This document shows, one piece after another, positions 34,601 through 43,191 of a stretch of 64,000 nt of DNA. The notes under the pieces were generated by a model. That model made no database searches and was not told where the DNA came from. It saw nothing but the letters and a program-made list of their open reading frames with translations. A program made the translations under genes and the position numbers. The stretch comes from DASQZT01 sp963728965 (GTDB lineage Bacteria; Acidobacteriota; Terriglobia; Bryobacterales; Bryobacteraceae). Position 1 is the stretch's first letter. Every line of letters starts with the position of its first letter. Location: the NCBI GenBank assembly GCA_963728965.1, contig CAVSMH010000001.1, positions 62,001-126,000 of the forward strand. Direction: 5' to 3'.

Positions 34601-36422
34601 CGTTGGTCACCGTGGCCCCGGACGGCGAAGCGGTCACGTCCGCCGCCATCTGGCCGAAGCGGCGTCCGCTGGCGGCGAAGTTGGTCATCTGGAGCTGCGC
34701 CTGAATTCGCGGCGCGCTGAGCGTACCCGTGACGGTTGCGTTCACCGCGGCCGTTCCGCCATTTTCCAGTTTCACTGGAAGCGATGGCGCCACGGGCCGG
34801 AAATCGTCGAGATCGTGCGACACAACGCGCGCCTGAATCCGCCGGCCCAGTGAGCCGGAAATGTCCACGCGCGTGTGCGGCAGTTGCAGGTGGGAGCGAG
34901 CGATCGTCACCGTGTCGGCGCGCGCGTTGTAATCCACGTTGAGCCGCCCCGAAACGGGCACTCCGTGCGGCCCCGGCGCGACGGAAAGGTTGGCCCGCGC
35001 CACGAGATCGGACTTTTTCTCGAGATTGCCTTCGGCCTCGACGGGACCGCTCACGACGCCGTCGTAACCAAGTTTGCCGGTGGAGAGCGCCTGCGCCACG
35101 CGCGCGATATCGAAGTGATGCAAGTTGCCGGAGAACTGGAATTGCGCCTGGTTCTGAAGCGCGCCCGAACCGGTGAGAAAGCCGCCCAGCGCCGAAGCCC
35201 GCAGGCCGCTCACTTCGATGCGGTTCGGATCGGCTTTGATGGCGGAAGTCATGTCGATTCCGCCGAGGCGCGTGTTTCCCTGCCGCACCGAGACGTTTTG
35301 CGCATCCACATTTCCGGTGAGCAGGTAGCCCTGATTGCGGCGCAGCGCGAGGTTGCCTCCGACGTGGAGCGTACCTTCGGGCCGCGCGGAGAGCTTCAGA
35401 AGGCGTCCGATCTCGCCCAGGGAGAGGGTGGTATGGAACTGGATGGCGTCGGGCGCCGTGTCCATCAGCGTGCCGGACGCTTCGATGGTGCTGTTGCCAT
35501 AGGTGATCTTGCCGGCGTCGAGACGAAGATTCCCGTTGGTCACGGAAGCATTCACGTCCGCATTGACGAATTCGGGCGCGTGCGTGGTGTCGAGCGGAAG
35601 GTCGAGATCGGCGACGCGTTTTACTTCATCCACCGCCACCCGCGCCTTGACGTGGGCGGAGACATCGGGGGAGGCCAGGTGGCTGATGGTGCCGGTGAGA
35701 TCCACCCGCGACCGGGGGGTAGTGAGTTCGGCATCGGATAAGGTGATTGTGTGTTCGGCCAGCGTGACCGGCAGTTTCACATTCACGTCGAGCGGCCGGT
35801 TCCCGCCCGATTTCAGAAACAGGGGGCGGATGTCGAGTTGGCCGCGATAGTGCGGATTGACCGGGTCGTACCCCAGTTGGGCATGCAGGTTGGCGCCGCT
35901 GGCATCGAACGCCGCTTTGCGGTCGGCGAACGTAGCGCTGCCGTTGCGGAGGTCGAAACGGCCGATGGCCAGGTCCACTACCGTTTCCAGGCCGGTCTTG
36001 TCGCTGGTTTTTTTGGTCTTCGGCGTGGGGATGTTGGTGTGCCCGTCGGCGTACACAATCACGTTGGCCTGCGGAGTCTCTACCAGCAGGTAGGAGATGC
36101 CGACGAAGTTATGGGACGGCGTCGTCAACTTGAAATTCACTTCCAGGTGTTTGGCACGAAACAAGGGCGCGGCCTGGGGCCCTTCGGTCCCATGAATCAC
36201 GAAGTCGTAAACGTCGGCCCGCATGTGGGTCCAATCGAAATGGAACCGGCCGATCGCGGCCGTTCCGCCGGTGCCGGTTTCGACCGCTTCGACAATCCGG
36301 GTGCGTGCGAAATTGCGGAACCAATCCGTCTGAACGACGACGATACCCGCGATCACCACCAGGAGCAGCAGGCCCGCCAAAGACCCGCCCACGATGAGTG
36401 CGATTTTCCGGCCGCGGGTCAT
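31608..36422 (-). CDS. tamB: TamB-like translocation/assembly module protein
   Basis: A 1604-residue envelope protein of the TamB/AsmA-like (DUF490) type. It has one N-terminal membrane anchor (about 7-30, IALIVGGSLAGLLLLVVIAG) followed by a very long repetitive beta structure with motifs such as GTGSLQLAGDHSV and VTGTLSAPRIQAQLQ. The C-terminal DUF490 core is recognisable (DVVFFGSKYTIDQGTVSFFN, SDPPMMFSDLVSLLASGKVP). TamB spans the periplasm and helps outer-membrane protein or lipid delivery together with an Omp85 partner. The start ATGA overlaps the stop of the SurA-like gene, and an Omp85 gene lies at the head of the operon, which supports the call. Confidence 0.9.
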   Translation of the reverse strand: MTRGRKIALIVGGSLAGLLLLVVIAGIVVVQTDWFRNFARTRIVEAVETGTGGTAAIGRFHFDWTHMRADVYDFVIHGTEGPQAAPLFRAKHLEVNFKLTTPSHNFVGISYLLVETPQANVIVYADGHTNIPTPKTKKTSDKTGLETVVDLAIGRFDLRNGSATFADRKAAFDASGANLHAQLGYDPVNPHYRGQLDIRPLFLKSGGNRPLDVNVKLPVTLAEHTITLSDAELTTPRSRVDLTGTISHLASPDVSAHVKARVAVDEVKRVADLDLPLDTTHAPEFVNADVNASVTNGNLRLDAGKITYGNSTIEASGTLMDTAPDAIQFHTTLSLGEIGRLLKLSARPEGTLHVGGNLALRRNQGYLLTGNVDAQNVSVRQGNTRLGGIDMTSAIKADPNRIEVSGLRASALGGFLTGSGALQNQAQFQFSGNLHHFDIARVAQALSTGKLGYDGVVSGPVEAEGNLEKKSDLVARANLSVAPGPHGVPVSGRLNVDYNARADTVTIARSHLQLPHTRVDISGSLGRRIQARVVSHDLDDFRPVAPSLPVKLENGGTAAVNATVTGTLSAPRIQAQLQMTNFAASGRRFGQMAADVTASPSGATVTNGVLAHGALQARFSGSVGMRHWQPQPNQPLRLEASVRNADMADVLALAGKPDVPVTGALTVDVHVAGTVGSPRGNADLSVLNGTVEGEPFDRLTAQAVMTDRSIDIPGLQWTAGPSHLDATASYQHQENDLQHGSLRVHVASNQVQLAQFQALVKDRPGLRGLLSVNGDATADIAGFGVQFTGVNANLAARGLEMEGKSLGDFRATAASAGSTVQYNVTSDFAGSTIHVNGQSLLTGDHQTTATAEIAGLPIDRVLAVAGKREVPVTGVLAANARLSGTLLDPHASGEVTITKVSAYQQPFDRLQATLRYTNQLIDVPSFRVETGPSWIEANASFAHPANDLQNGQVRFHLQSNDVQLAGIHTIEQSEPGLAGVVQLAADGAATLRQSTPEFSALNANFNVKNLRLNQQRLGDLTATAHTTGGAAAISLTSNLGGADIRGTGSLQLAGDHSVNAHLTFANLTYAGLSPLMGGKDLPLDAGAAGDLTLSGPLANTAQMRGRLQLSKVEAHSEPATGGRQPRVNFELHNAAPMVVALDHNVVTVQNARLVGPFTNLAVTGSASLGNPQSLDVHANGNLKLDLLEAFSPDIFSSGNVVLNAAVTGTTGKPVVNGRLQLQDASFNMTSLPNGISGANGTVLFSGTQAVIQNLTGETGGGKITLTGFTTFGGPEMRFQLEANAAHIHVTEPENVTTQASAKLTLAGVTSRSLLSGNVTIEEVALHSHSDIGSILTQAATPPAVRTASTGVLGGIRFDVKIQTATDTQFRTTLTQDLKADANLTLRGNVDNPGMLGRVVVTQGDVVFFGSKYTIDQGTVSFFNPQKINPVLNIDLETTVQGIDVSLSVTGPMDKMKLSYRSDPPMMFSDLVSLLASGKVPTTDPVLAARQPVAPQQNFEQAGASTLLGQTVANPVSGRLQRLFGVSKLKIDPQITGASNTPQATLTLQQQITRDITFTYISDVTSSNPQIVRIEWAIDPHWSATAERDLNGMFDLDFFYKKRFH

Positions 36423-37102
36423 TCGAAGGCCTCCTTCTTGAAGCGAACTCGGGTGCCGTTGCGTTTCTGCTTCAGCCAGGACTCCAACTGCTGGTCTACG
36501 CCGGCCGGCAGAGGCGCCTCCTCCATGGCGGGCGCCGCGCGATTGGCAGTCCCCGCCGTGGAGGCCACGGGAGCTTGCGGGTTCTGGTCCGGTACGCTCG
36601 CCAGTGCCGACCCGGCAGAAAGGCCAGGGGCGGCGCTGTTCCGGGCAGCGGCCAGTCCGACGGCGAAACGCTGGTCGGTGAAGCGCATGATGGCGAGTTC
36701 CCAGAGGAAATGCTGCTGCAACTGATCCTCGGTGATCCCGTACCTGGCCAGGGCTTCGCGCAGTTTGGCATCGCTGCCATAGTTTTCCTCGCGGAACTTG
36801 CGCAGCATGGCGGCGGCTTCCTCCCGGGACGGGGCCGGATATCCGCCGATCTCCATTTCATTGCGAATGAGTTGCTGGTCCACCAGCCGTTCGGCGGCGG
36901 CGCGGCGCTCTTCGGGACCCAGGCCGACAGGCTGCCGGTTGAGGAAGCCGGTGAGCCGCACTTCCTGCAATACCTCGGTCTCGGTGATCACGTTTTTACC
37001 CACCACCACGGCGATGCGGTCCACTACCGCGGAGATTCCAGCCGCGGGCAGAGCCGCCATCCCGATCCAAATCGCGCCGGTAATTATGTTAGAAGCCCGC
37101 AT
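36419..37102 (-). CDS. SurA N-domain-like periplasmic chaperone
   Basis: A 227-residue exported protein with a signal peptide (about 1-24). Residues about 26-165 resemble the SurA N-terminal chaperone domain: VVDRIAVVVGKNVITETEVL, LVDQQLIRNEME, REALARYGITEDQLQQHFLW. No parvulin PPIase domain follows; the rest is Ala/Pro-rich linker and a short basic helix. I therefore expect chaperone activity on outer-membrane proteins rather than isomerase activity. It sits one base after the Omp85 gene and overlaps tamB by the ATGA junction, so the three are coupled. Confidence 0.82.
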   Translation of the reverse strand: MRASNIITGAIWIGMAALPAAGISAVVDRIAVVVGKNVITETEVLQEVRLTGFLNRQPVGLGPEERRAAAERLVDQQLIRNEMEIGGYPAPSREEAAAMLRKFREENYGSDAKLREALARYGITEDQLQQHFLWELAIMRFTDQRFAVGLAAARNSAAPGLSAGSALASVPDQNPQAPVASTAGTANRAAPAMEEAPLPAGVDQQLESWLKQKRNGTRVRFKKEAFE

Positions 37103-37103
37103 C

Positions 37104-40067
37104 TCAGAATGCCTGTCCGATGGAAAAGAAAAACTGAAAATGGGAGACGCTGCGGATGGTCGGCGTGGCGGTGCCAAACAGCAGGTCGTTGTAAGAGCCT
37201 TCCAAGCCGTGGAACGTCGGCGGATTGATACTGTAGGCCAAGTCCACGCGCACCGGGCCGAGCGGCGTCTTGTAACGGATGCCGAACCCGGCGGCATGCA
37301 CCATGTAGTCGAAATCGGTGAGGCTGTTCTGGTGCACGCGAAACGAAATGCTGCTCAGGTCGGTATAGACATTGCCGAGGTCGTGAAAGAGGACGCCGGA
37401 AATGTTGTCGCCGATCAGGGGGAAACGCAGTTCGGTCTGGTGGAACAGAAGGGCGTTGCCGCCCAGCGGAAAGCCGGTGAGAGTGTCGCGCGGGCCGGCC
37501 TGGTTGTCGGGAAAAGCGCGCAGCGAGGTGCTGCCGCCGCCGAAGAAGCGCTCGGAAATCGGCACGTAGACGAACGGATCGGTATCGGAAGCCAGTCCGA
37601 ACGGGTGAATCCAACCGAACTCGGTGTTGCTGGCGAGTACGAAACTGCCGGACAGTTGCTTGTAGTAAGAATTGCGCGCCAGCAGCCGGGTCATATTTTT
37701 GTTTCCGCCCAGGTGACGATCGACCAGGGCCAGATCCACGGTATTGTAATAACCGCGGTGGGCGTCGGTCGGATCGTCGCGGCGGTCCTGAATCAGGTTT
37801 CCGGCAAACATCGCAAGTTGCGCGGATGTGGATTCGAGCGGAACGAGCAGCGGGTTGATTTTGAGTGTGCTCTGGTCCACGCGCACGTCGCGCCACGTAT
37901 ACCGCCCCAGCAGAGTGGTGGCTTTCGACAACTTCTGGGAGAGTTGGACGGAGCCCTCCAGGCGCCGCGCCGTGAAGGTGAGAACGTCGCGGGTGTTGTC
38001 GTACAGGCCGGTAACGGAAATGTTGCGCCCGTCCACGTTGCGGTATCGCGGCGCGAGGTAGTTCAGGGAAATGCGCCGGTCGAGGGTGGAGTAGCGTCCT
38101 TTGAAGTTGAGGCTGTGGCCCAGGCCCCAGAGGTTGAGCCGGCTGACTTGCAGATTGGCGCGCGGCGCAAAACCGGTGGCGCCGGAGGGCGAGTTGAGGC
38201 TCGTCTGGCTGCCGCCGATGCGCGCAATCTCGGCGCCCCCGCCCACCGCAACATAGTAGCGGTGGCCTTCGGTGAAGTGGTAAACCACGTACTTGTTCCG
38301 CGTGTTGCCGTCCTGGTTCTGGATGGCCATGTCCACCTTGTCGAACACGCCCAGGTTGTAGAGGCGGCGCTGGGTGCGGCCCATTTCGGTCCAGGAGAGC
38401 GGATCGCCCGGTTTCATCTGGATGTTCGGGTCGACGAGGCGGTGCCGGGTGTTCTCCATGCCGGTGATCAGCACGGCGCGAACGTATTGAGGCTGGCCGG
38501 GCGTAACCGTGTAGCGCACGCCCACCTGGCTGGGGCCGGGACCGGGTGTCGCGCTGTACTCGACTGTCACATTGGGATATCCCGAGGCCAGATACACGTT
38601 GGTGAGGTAGTCACGATCGATGGCCAGGCTGCTGTCGCTCAAGGGTTGACCGGGAATCGAAGCCAGCATGCTACGGATGGTGTCTTTGTCGGGACGGTTG
38701 ACGCCGTCGAGGGTCAGGCTGGATACCACGTACTGCGGGCCTTCCTGGATATCCATGGTGACCGCGACTTCGCCGGGCTTACCCTTGTAATCGTCGGTGG
38801 CACGGACGGCGGCCTTGACGTCGCGGAAGCCATTGTTGCGGTACAGGGCGCGAATGCTGTCTTCGTCGCGCCGCGCAAACCCGTCACTGTAGCGTCCGTG
38901 GCGGAGGCGCAGAAAGCCCGCCGGCTGAATGAACATGCGCTGGCGAATTTCGTCCGTGGTGAAGTAGTGGTTCCCGGTCACATTCACCTCCACCACTTTA
39001 TGGCGGCCGCCCTGGATGATGGAGTAGGTAATTTCCCGCTGGTCGGGGCTCACCTCTTTGCTGGTGAAATCGACCTGGACGTCGAAATACCCGCGGTCCT
39101 GATAATAATCGCGAAGGTTGCGCACACCGCGCACGAGCAGGTCGCGATCCACGAAACCCTCGTCGAACACCGGCACGTAGGTTTCAAGTTTGCCCTTGGA
39201 CAACTTGGCGCCACTGGTCTCGATCTTGATTTTGGGGCCGCCGTCGGCCTCGATCACCGGCCGGACGCGGTTGTCCGCGGCGATATACTCCTGGCGATCC
39301 AGATTGACCGACGCCGTGAGCCTGTCCTTACTTTGATACTTATTGCGAATCTTATAGAGCCCGCGCTGGACGTTCTCTTCAGTAGCGGGTTTCCAGCGAA
39401 ACCAGCCCTTGAACTTGGCGGCGCTCGCCACGTCGCCGGCCGGAATCCGCGTGTCACCCTGGATGGTGGGCTGGGTGAGCCGGGCGCGCTTGCCCGAGTC
39501 TACGCGGAACGTCAACCAGACCTGCTGGTGTTCGGCGTCACGCTGGATGTTCGGCTGGACCTTTGCGAGATAAAGGCCGTTGCGTTGGAGCAGATCGGTG
39601 AGGTTCTGCTCGGCAGTCTGGAGGTCCTCATCATCGAAAGGGGTTCCTAGCTCGAGTCGCGTGGCATTGGCGAGTTGTCCCTCGCTCGGGGGCAGCTTGA
39701 CTTTGCCGTGTACTTCCACGGGGCCGACGAACCACTGCTCGGTGGTCCGGATCACCAACACGACGCCCTGCGCGGCCGGCTGCACTTCGATGGCGATGTT
39801 GGAATAGTTACCGGTGGAGTACAGCTTCTTGATGGCTTCCCGCACTTCGGCCAGATGCAGCGGGGTACCCTTGGTGAACGGCACCATGCGGGCGAGGTCG
39901 GCGCGGGTTACGGGCTGCGATTCGGGCTCGAACCGAACCTCTTCAATGGCTTTCCCTTCGTATTGGCTGGGCGGCGCCAGTTCGGGTTGCTGCCCAAACG
40001 TACCCGACGCGACCAGAAACAGGGAAGAAAAGTACGACAGCACCCGGAGCGCGAGCCGTGACGCCAT
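37104..40067 (-). CDS. Omp85-family outer-membrane assembly protein (BamA/TamA type)
   Basis: A 987-residue outer-membrane protein with a signal peptide (about 1-25). The N-terminal 600 residues hold several POTRA domains (IEEVRFEPESQPVTRADLAR, LYSTGNYSNIAIEV, LRDYYQDRGYFDVQVDF, LYRNNGFRDVKAAV, LGVFDKVDMAI). A beta-barrel of about 380 residues follows and ends in phenylalanine (FFSIGQAF), the usual outer-membrane signature. BamA and TamA cannot be told apart safely; the neighbouring tamB favours a TamA-like role, while the larger POTRA number favours BamA. It leads the operon with the SurA-like and tamB genes. Confidence 0.9.
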   Translation of the reverse strand: MASRLALRVLSYFSSLFLVASGTFGQQPELAPPSQYEGKAIEEVRFEPESQPVTRADLARMVPFTKGTPLHLAEVREAIKKLYSTGNYSNIAIEVQPAAQGVVLVIRTTEQWFVGPVEVHGKVKLPPSEGQLANATRLELGTPFDDEDLQTAEQNLTDLLQRNGLYLAKVQPNIQRDAEHQQVWLTFRVDSGKRARLTQPTIQGDTRIPAGDVASAAKFKGWFRWKPATEENVQRGLYKIRNKYQSKDRLTASVNLDRQEYIAADNRVRPVIEADGGPKIKIETSGAKLSKGKLETYVPVFDEGFVDRDLLVRGVRNLRDYYQDRGYFDVQVDFTSKEVSPDQREITYSIIQGGRHKVVEVNVTGNHYFTTDEIRQRMFIQPAGFLRLRHGRYSDGFARRDEDSIRALYRNNGFRDVKAAVRATDDYKGKPGEVAVTMDIQEGPQYVVSSLTLDGVNRPDKDTIRSMLASIPGQPLSDSSLAIDRDYLTNVYLASGYPNVTVEYSATPGPGPSQVGVRYTVTPGQPQYVRAVLITGMENTRHRLVDPNIQMKPGDPLSWTEMGRTQRRLYNLGVFDKVDMAIQNQDGNTRNKYVVYHFTEGHRYYVAVGGGAEIARIGGSQTSLNSPSGATGFAPRANLQVSRLNLWGLGHSLNFKGRYSTLDRRISLNYLAPRYRNVDGRNISVTGLYDNTRDVLTFTARRLEGSVQLSQKLSKATTLLGRYTWRDVRVDQSTLKINPLLVPLESTSAQLAMFAGNLIQDRRDDPTDAHRGYYNTVDLALVDRHLGGNKNMTRLLARNSYYKQLSGSFVLASNTEFGWIHPFGLASDTDPFVYVPISERFFGGGSTSLRAFPDNQAGPRDTLTGFPLGGNALLFHQTELRFPLIGDNISGVLFHDLGNVYTDLSSISFRVHQNSLTDFDYMVHAAGFGIRYKTPLGPVRVDLAYSINPPTFHGLEGSYNDLLFGTATPTIRSVSHFQFFFSIGQAF

Positions 40068-40138
40068 GCACGGGGGAGGTGCACGTTACTCTCCCTCGTA
40101 TGGTCTTTCACCGCGTCAGGCGAATTACTGAGGTTGCG

Positions 40139-40153
40139 TCACGCGAGGCGTGA
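40139..40153. terminator. Small hairpin after the OsmC gene
   Basis: TCACGC and GCGTGA pair around a GAG loop, eight bases beyond the OsmC stop on the minus strand. It lacks a T-run after the stem on that strand, so its function is uncertain. Confidence 0.25.
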
Positions 40154-40161
40154 AAAGTTGC

Positions 40162-40584
40162 CTAGACGAGTTTGGAGGTCAGGGTAATATTGGCCTTGTA
40201 CAGCTTCGAGACCGGGCATCCGGTCTTGGCGGCCTGCACGGCCTGGTCGAATGCCTCCTGAGAAGCTCCCGGCACACGCGCCGTCAGATCCAGATGGCTG
40301 GAGGTGATGGCGAAACCGTCGGGCTGCTTTTCGAGCGTGATGGTGCAGGTGGTTTCGATGCTGTCAGCCTTCAGGTTCGCTTCCGCAAGCTGGGCCGAGA
40401 GCGCCATGGAAAAACAGCCGGCGTGGGCCGCAGCGAGCAGTTCCTCGGGATTCGTGCCCGGAGCATCCTCAAACCGGGTCTGGAAGGAGTAGGGAGTGTT
40501 GGAAAGCACACCGCTGGGAGCGGAAAGCGCCCCCTTGCCGGATTTCAAATCGCCGCGCCACTGCGCACTAGCCGTTCGCTTCAT
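40162..40584 (-). CDS. OsmC-family peroxiredoxin
   Basis: A 140-residue OsmC/Ohr-type protein that reduces organic or inorganic hydroperoxides in the cytoplasm. The two redox cysteines are in the expected contexts: HAGCFSMAL (about 57) and TGCPVSKL (about 125). The N-terminal strand pattern RTASAQWRGDLKSGKGALS and NPEELLAAAHAG are typical of the OsmC rather than the Ohr branch. Length is normal. It stands alone on the minus strand, 94 bases upstream of the Omp85 gene, and is divergent from the methyltransferase gene at 40744. Confidence 0.92.
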   Translation of the reverse strand: MKRTASAQWRGDLKSGKGALSAPSGVLSNTPYSFQTRFEDAPGTNPEELLAAAHAGCFSMALSAQLAEANLKADSIETTCTITLEKQPDGFAITSSHLDLTARVPGASQEAFDQAVQAAKTGCPVSKLYKANITLTSKLV

Positions 40585-40743
40585 AGGGGAGTAGATGCGG
40601 GAAGCAGGGGGCAGGCTTCGGAAAGGAGACGGGCCGGGAGCATGGTCCAGGGCGGCGGAACATGCGGGGACGAGTCCCTTTGGTACCGGCGGTCACAACC
40701 AGGCGATGCAAATTTGACGGTTCGTTGCGCAGGAGGAATTAGG

Positions 40744-41529
40744 ATGAAACGAATCGTTGCTTTTGCTTATGGCGTCGCGTGCTACGGCGTATTCTTCGCC
40801 ACGTTCCTGTACGCGATCGGTTTTCTCGGGAACTTCGCTGTGCCGAAATCGATGGATTCCGGCCCGGAGGGCTCGTTCCTTTCGGCACTGGGGATGGACG
40901 GCGCGCTGCTGGCGCTGTTTGCGATCCAGCACAGCGTGATGGCCCGGCCCTGGTTCAAACGCGCGTGGACGCGCATTGTGCCCGAGCCGGTGGAGCGGAG
41001 CACGTACGTGCTGTTTTCCAGCCTGGCGCTGCTGTTGATGTTCCGGCTGTGGCAGCCGATGGGCGGTGTCGTGTGGCATGTCGAGGGTGTGGCGGCCACG
41101 GTGATTCTGGGGGTGTACGCGGCGGGCATGCTGATCGTCCTGCTGAGCACATTCCTCATCAATCACTTTGACCTGTTCGGTTTGCGGCAGGTTTATCTGT
41201 ACCTGGTGGGAGTCCGTTATACACACCTGGCGTTTCGCACGCCGGTGTTCTACCGCTACGTGCGGCATCCGCTGTATGTGGGCTGGCTGCTGGCATTTTG
41301 GGCGGCTCCGGTAATGACCGCCGCGCACCTGTTTTTTGCGCTGATGACGACCGCCTACATTCTGACGGCGATCCGCTTCGAAGAGGCGGACCTGGTCAGC
41401 ATGCACGGCGAGAAGTATCGGCGCTACCGGCGCCAGGTGCCGATGCTTGTGCCCTCGCTCGGCGGCAGGCCGGACACGACGGATCTGCTGGGCGTGCTGC
41501 CCAACCGGCCTCCGGACGCCTTATCCTGA
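40744..41529 (+). CDS. mddA: NnrU/isoprenylcysteine-methyltransferase-like protein, probable MddA
   Basis: A 261-residue integral membrane methyltransferase with about six hydrophobic segments. A near-ideal AGGAGG (40731-40736) lies seven bases before ATG. The C-terminal half carries the family signature for AdoMet binding: YRYVRHPLYVGWLLAFWAAP and FEEADLVSMHGEKYRRYRRQV. Length and the MDGALLALFAIQHSVMAR segment fit MddA, which methylates methanethiol to dimethyl sulfide; this is recognition from memory, and the broader NnrU/ICMT family is the safer statement. The SDR gene starts four bases after its stop. Confidence 0.75.
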   Translation: MKRIVAFAYGVACYGVFFATFLYAIGFLGNFAVPKSMDSGPEGSFLSALGMDGALLALFAIQHSVMARPWFKRAWTRIVPEPVERSTYVLFSSLALLLMFRLWQPMGGVVWHVEGVAATVILGVYAAGMLIVLLSTFLINHFDLFGLRQVYLYLVGVRYTHLAFRTPVFYRYVRHPLYVGWLLAFWAAPVMTAAHLFFALMTTAYILTAIRFEEADLVSMHGEKYRRYRRQVPMLVPSLGGRPDTTDLLGVLPNRPPDALS

Positions 41530-41533
41530 AGCC

Positions 41534-42265
41534 ATGGCAGACGTCGCTGGCAAGGTGGCCCTGGTGACCGGCAGCAGCCGGGGCATTGGCCGGGAGATCG
41601 CGTTGGCGCTCGGGCGCGCCGGTTGCCACGTGGCGGTGAACTATCGCGCGCGGCGGGAGGAAGCGGAACGCGCGGCGGTCGCAATCGGCGAACTGGGCTG
41701 CGGGGCCATGGCGGTGCGCGCGGATGTCTCGCTGGCGGGCGACGTGGACCAGATGATCGACGAGGTGACGCGGGTGCTGGGGCCGGTCGAGATTCTGGTG
41801 AACAATGCGGGAATCGCCCGCGTGCAGGAGATCGAGGAGATCACCGAGGAGGACTGGAATCTCATTCTCGCGGTGAACCTCACCTCGTGCTTTCTGGTGA
41901 CCCAGGGGGTGCTGCCGGGCATGCGGTTGCGGCGCTGGGGCCGCGTGATCAACATTTCGTCGGTGGCGGCGCAGGCAGGCACGGTGGTGGGGCCGCACTA
42001 TGCGGCGTCCAAGGCGGGCATGCTGGGACTGACGCGCGCCTATGCCAAGCTGCTGGCCAAGGAGGGGGTGACCTGCAACGCCATCGCCCCGGCGCTCGTG
42101 GAGACCGATATGGTGAACTCCAACCCCAACGCGCGGCCCGAACTGATTCCGGTGGGCCGCTTCGGCCGGGTCGAGGAGGTGGCCGATGTGGCGGTGATGC
42201 TGGCGGGCAACGGGTACATCACCGGCCAGACCATCAACGTCAACGGGGGCTGGTACCTGAGCTGA
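41534..42265 (+). CDS. SDR-family oxidoreductase (FabG-like)
   Basis: A 243-residue classical short-chain dehydrogenase/reductase. Cofactor motif TGSSRGIGREIAL (about 13-25), NNAGIA, catalytic Ser in NISSVAAQAG, Tyr/Lys in HYAASKAGML, and GQTINVNGGWYLS at the end are all present. The basic residue in NYRAR suggests NADPH. Closest by feel to 3-oxoacyl-ACP reductase FabG, but no fatty-acid genes are near. It lies between the MddA-like and HEAT-repeat genes with gaps of four and five bases, indicating one operon. Confidence 0.92.
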   Translation: MADVAGKVALVTGSSRGIGREIALALGRAGCHVAVNYRARREEAERAAVAIGELGCGAMAVRADVSLAGDVDQMIDEVTRVLGPVEILVNNAGIARVQEIEEITEEDWNLILAVNLTSCFLVTQGVLPGMRLRRWGRVINISSVAAQAGTVVGPHYAASKAGMLGLTRAYAKLLAKEGVTCNAIAPALVETDMVNSNPNARPELIPVGRFGRVEEVADVAVMLAGNGYITGQTINVNGGWYLS

Positions 42266-42270
42266 ACGGC

Positions 42271-43191
42271 ATGGCGCGGCGCGACGTGCAGGGTGAGATC
42301 GAACGGCTGGGCCGGCTGCGCGACGCGGCCGCGGAGGAGGCGGACGGCGCGCTGCGCAAGGCGCTGGGCGATCGCGTGAATCTGGTCGTGGCCAAGGCCG
42401 CGAAACTGATCGGCGAGATGAACCGCCGCGAGCTGATTCCGGACCTGCTCCGGGCGTTGGACCGGCTGCTTGAGAAAGGCGCCGAGCGCGACCCGCAATG
42501 CTGGGGGAAGAGCGCCATCGTCAAGGCGCTCGTGGACCTGGACCATCGTGACTCCGGGCCGTTCCTGCGCGGCGTACGCTCGGTCCAGATGGAGCCGGTG
42601 TGGGGCAAGCTCGAGGACATGGCGCAGAACGTGCGCGGCATTTGTGTGCTGGCCCTGGCAGCGTGCACCGATCTGCGCCGCGAGGAGATTCTGCGCCACA
42701 TCGTGGACGTGATGACCGATCCGGCGCAGACTGTGCGGACCGAAGCGGTACGCGCGCTGGAATCGATGGAGGGCGACGAGAGCGCGCTCCTGCTGCGGCT
42801 GAAGGCGCGAACCGGCGACAGGGAGCCGCCGGTGATGGGACAGGTATTCGATTCGCTGCTGAAGCTGGAGCGCGAGCAGGGCGTCGCGTTTGTGGCGCCG
42901 TTTCTCGAGGGGGAGGCACCGGAGATCGGCGGCGAAGCGGCGCTGGCGCTCGGCATCTCGCGCCTTCCGGGGACGGTGGAGATCCTGCGCGCGGCTTACG
43001 ATCCGGCGAGGCCGGAACTGCGCCAGGTGATTTTGCGCGCGCTCGGGGCGTCGCGGTCGGACGCGGCCATCGAGTTCTTGAGGACGGTGGCGCGGGACGG
43101 TGCGCCGCTCGACATGGCAGCGGCGCGCGAAGCGCTGGCGCTGCTGGGCGAAGCTACGCCGACTTCAACTCCTGCTCCACCGCCTCGCTGA
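42271..43191 (+). CDS. HEAT-repeat protein
   Basis: A 306-residue soluble all-helical protein. Repeating helical pairs of 30-35 residues are visible: VVAKAAKLIGEMNRRELIPD, GKSAIVKALVDLDHRDSGPF, VRTEAVRALESMEGDESA, RQVILRALGASRSDAAIEFL. Such proteins usually act as scaffolds, or bind partners; no catalytic motif is present. It starts five bases after the SDR gene. Its last 38 bases overlap the convergent aminotransferase gene, ending in a Pro/Thr-rich tail. Confidence 0.8.
   Translation: MARRDVQGEIERLGRLRDAAAEEADGALRKALGDRVNLVVAKAAKLIGEMNRRELIPDLLRALDRLLEKGAERDPQCWGKSAIVKALVDLDHRDSGPFLRGVRSVQMEPVWGKLEDMAQNVRGICVLALAACTDLRREEILRHIVDVMTDPAQTVRTEAVRALESMEGDESALLLRLKARTGDREPPVMGQVFDSLLKLEREQGVAFVAPFLEGEAPEIGGEAALALGISRLPGTVEILRAAYDPARPELRQVILRALGASRSDAAIEFLRTVARDGAPLDMAAAREALALLGEATPTSTPAPPPR

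Noticed and set aside
40585..40743. tRNA or small RNA in the OsmC/MddA divergent gap
   Set aside because: No cloverleaf or stable long stem was found. The GGGAC-GA-GTCCC match has too small a loop to be meaningful.
43154..43191. Frameshift or assembly error at the HEAT-repeat/aminotransferase ends
   Set aside because: Both proteins reach normal-looking ends, and a 38-base convergent overlap is ordinary in compact genomes.
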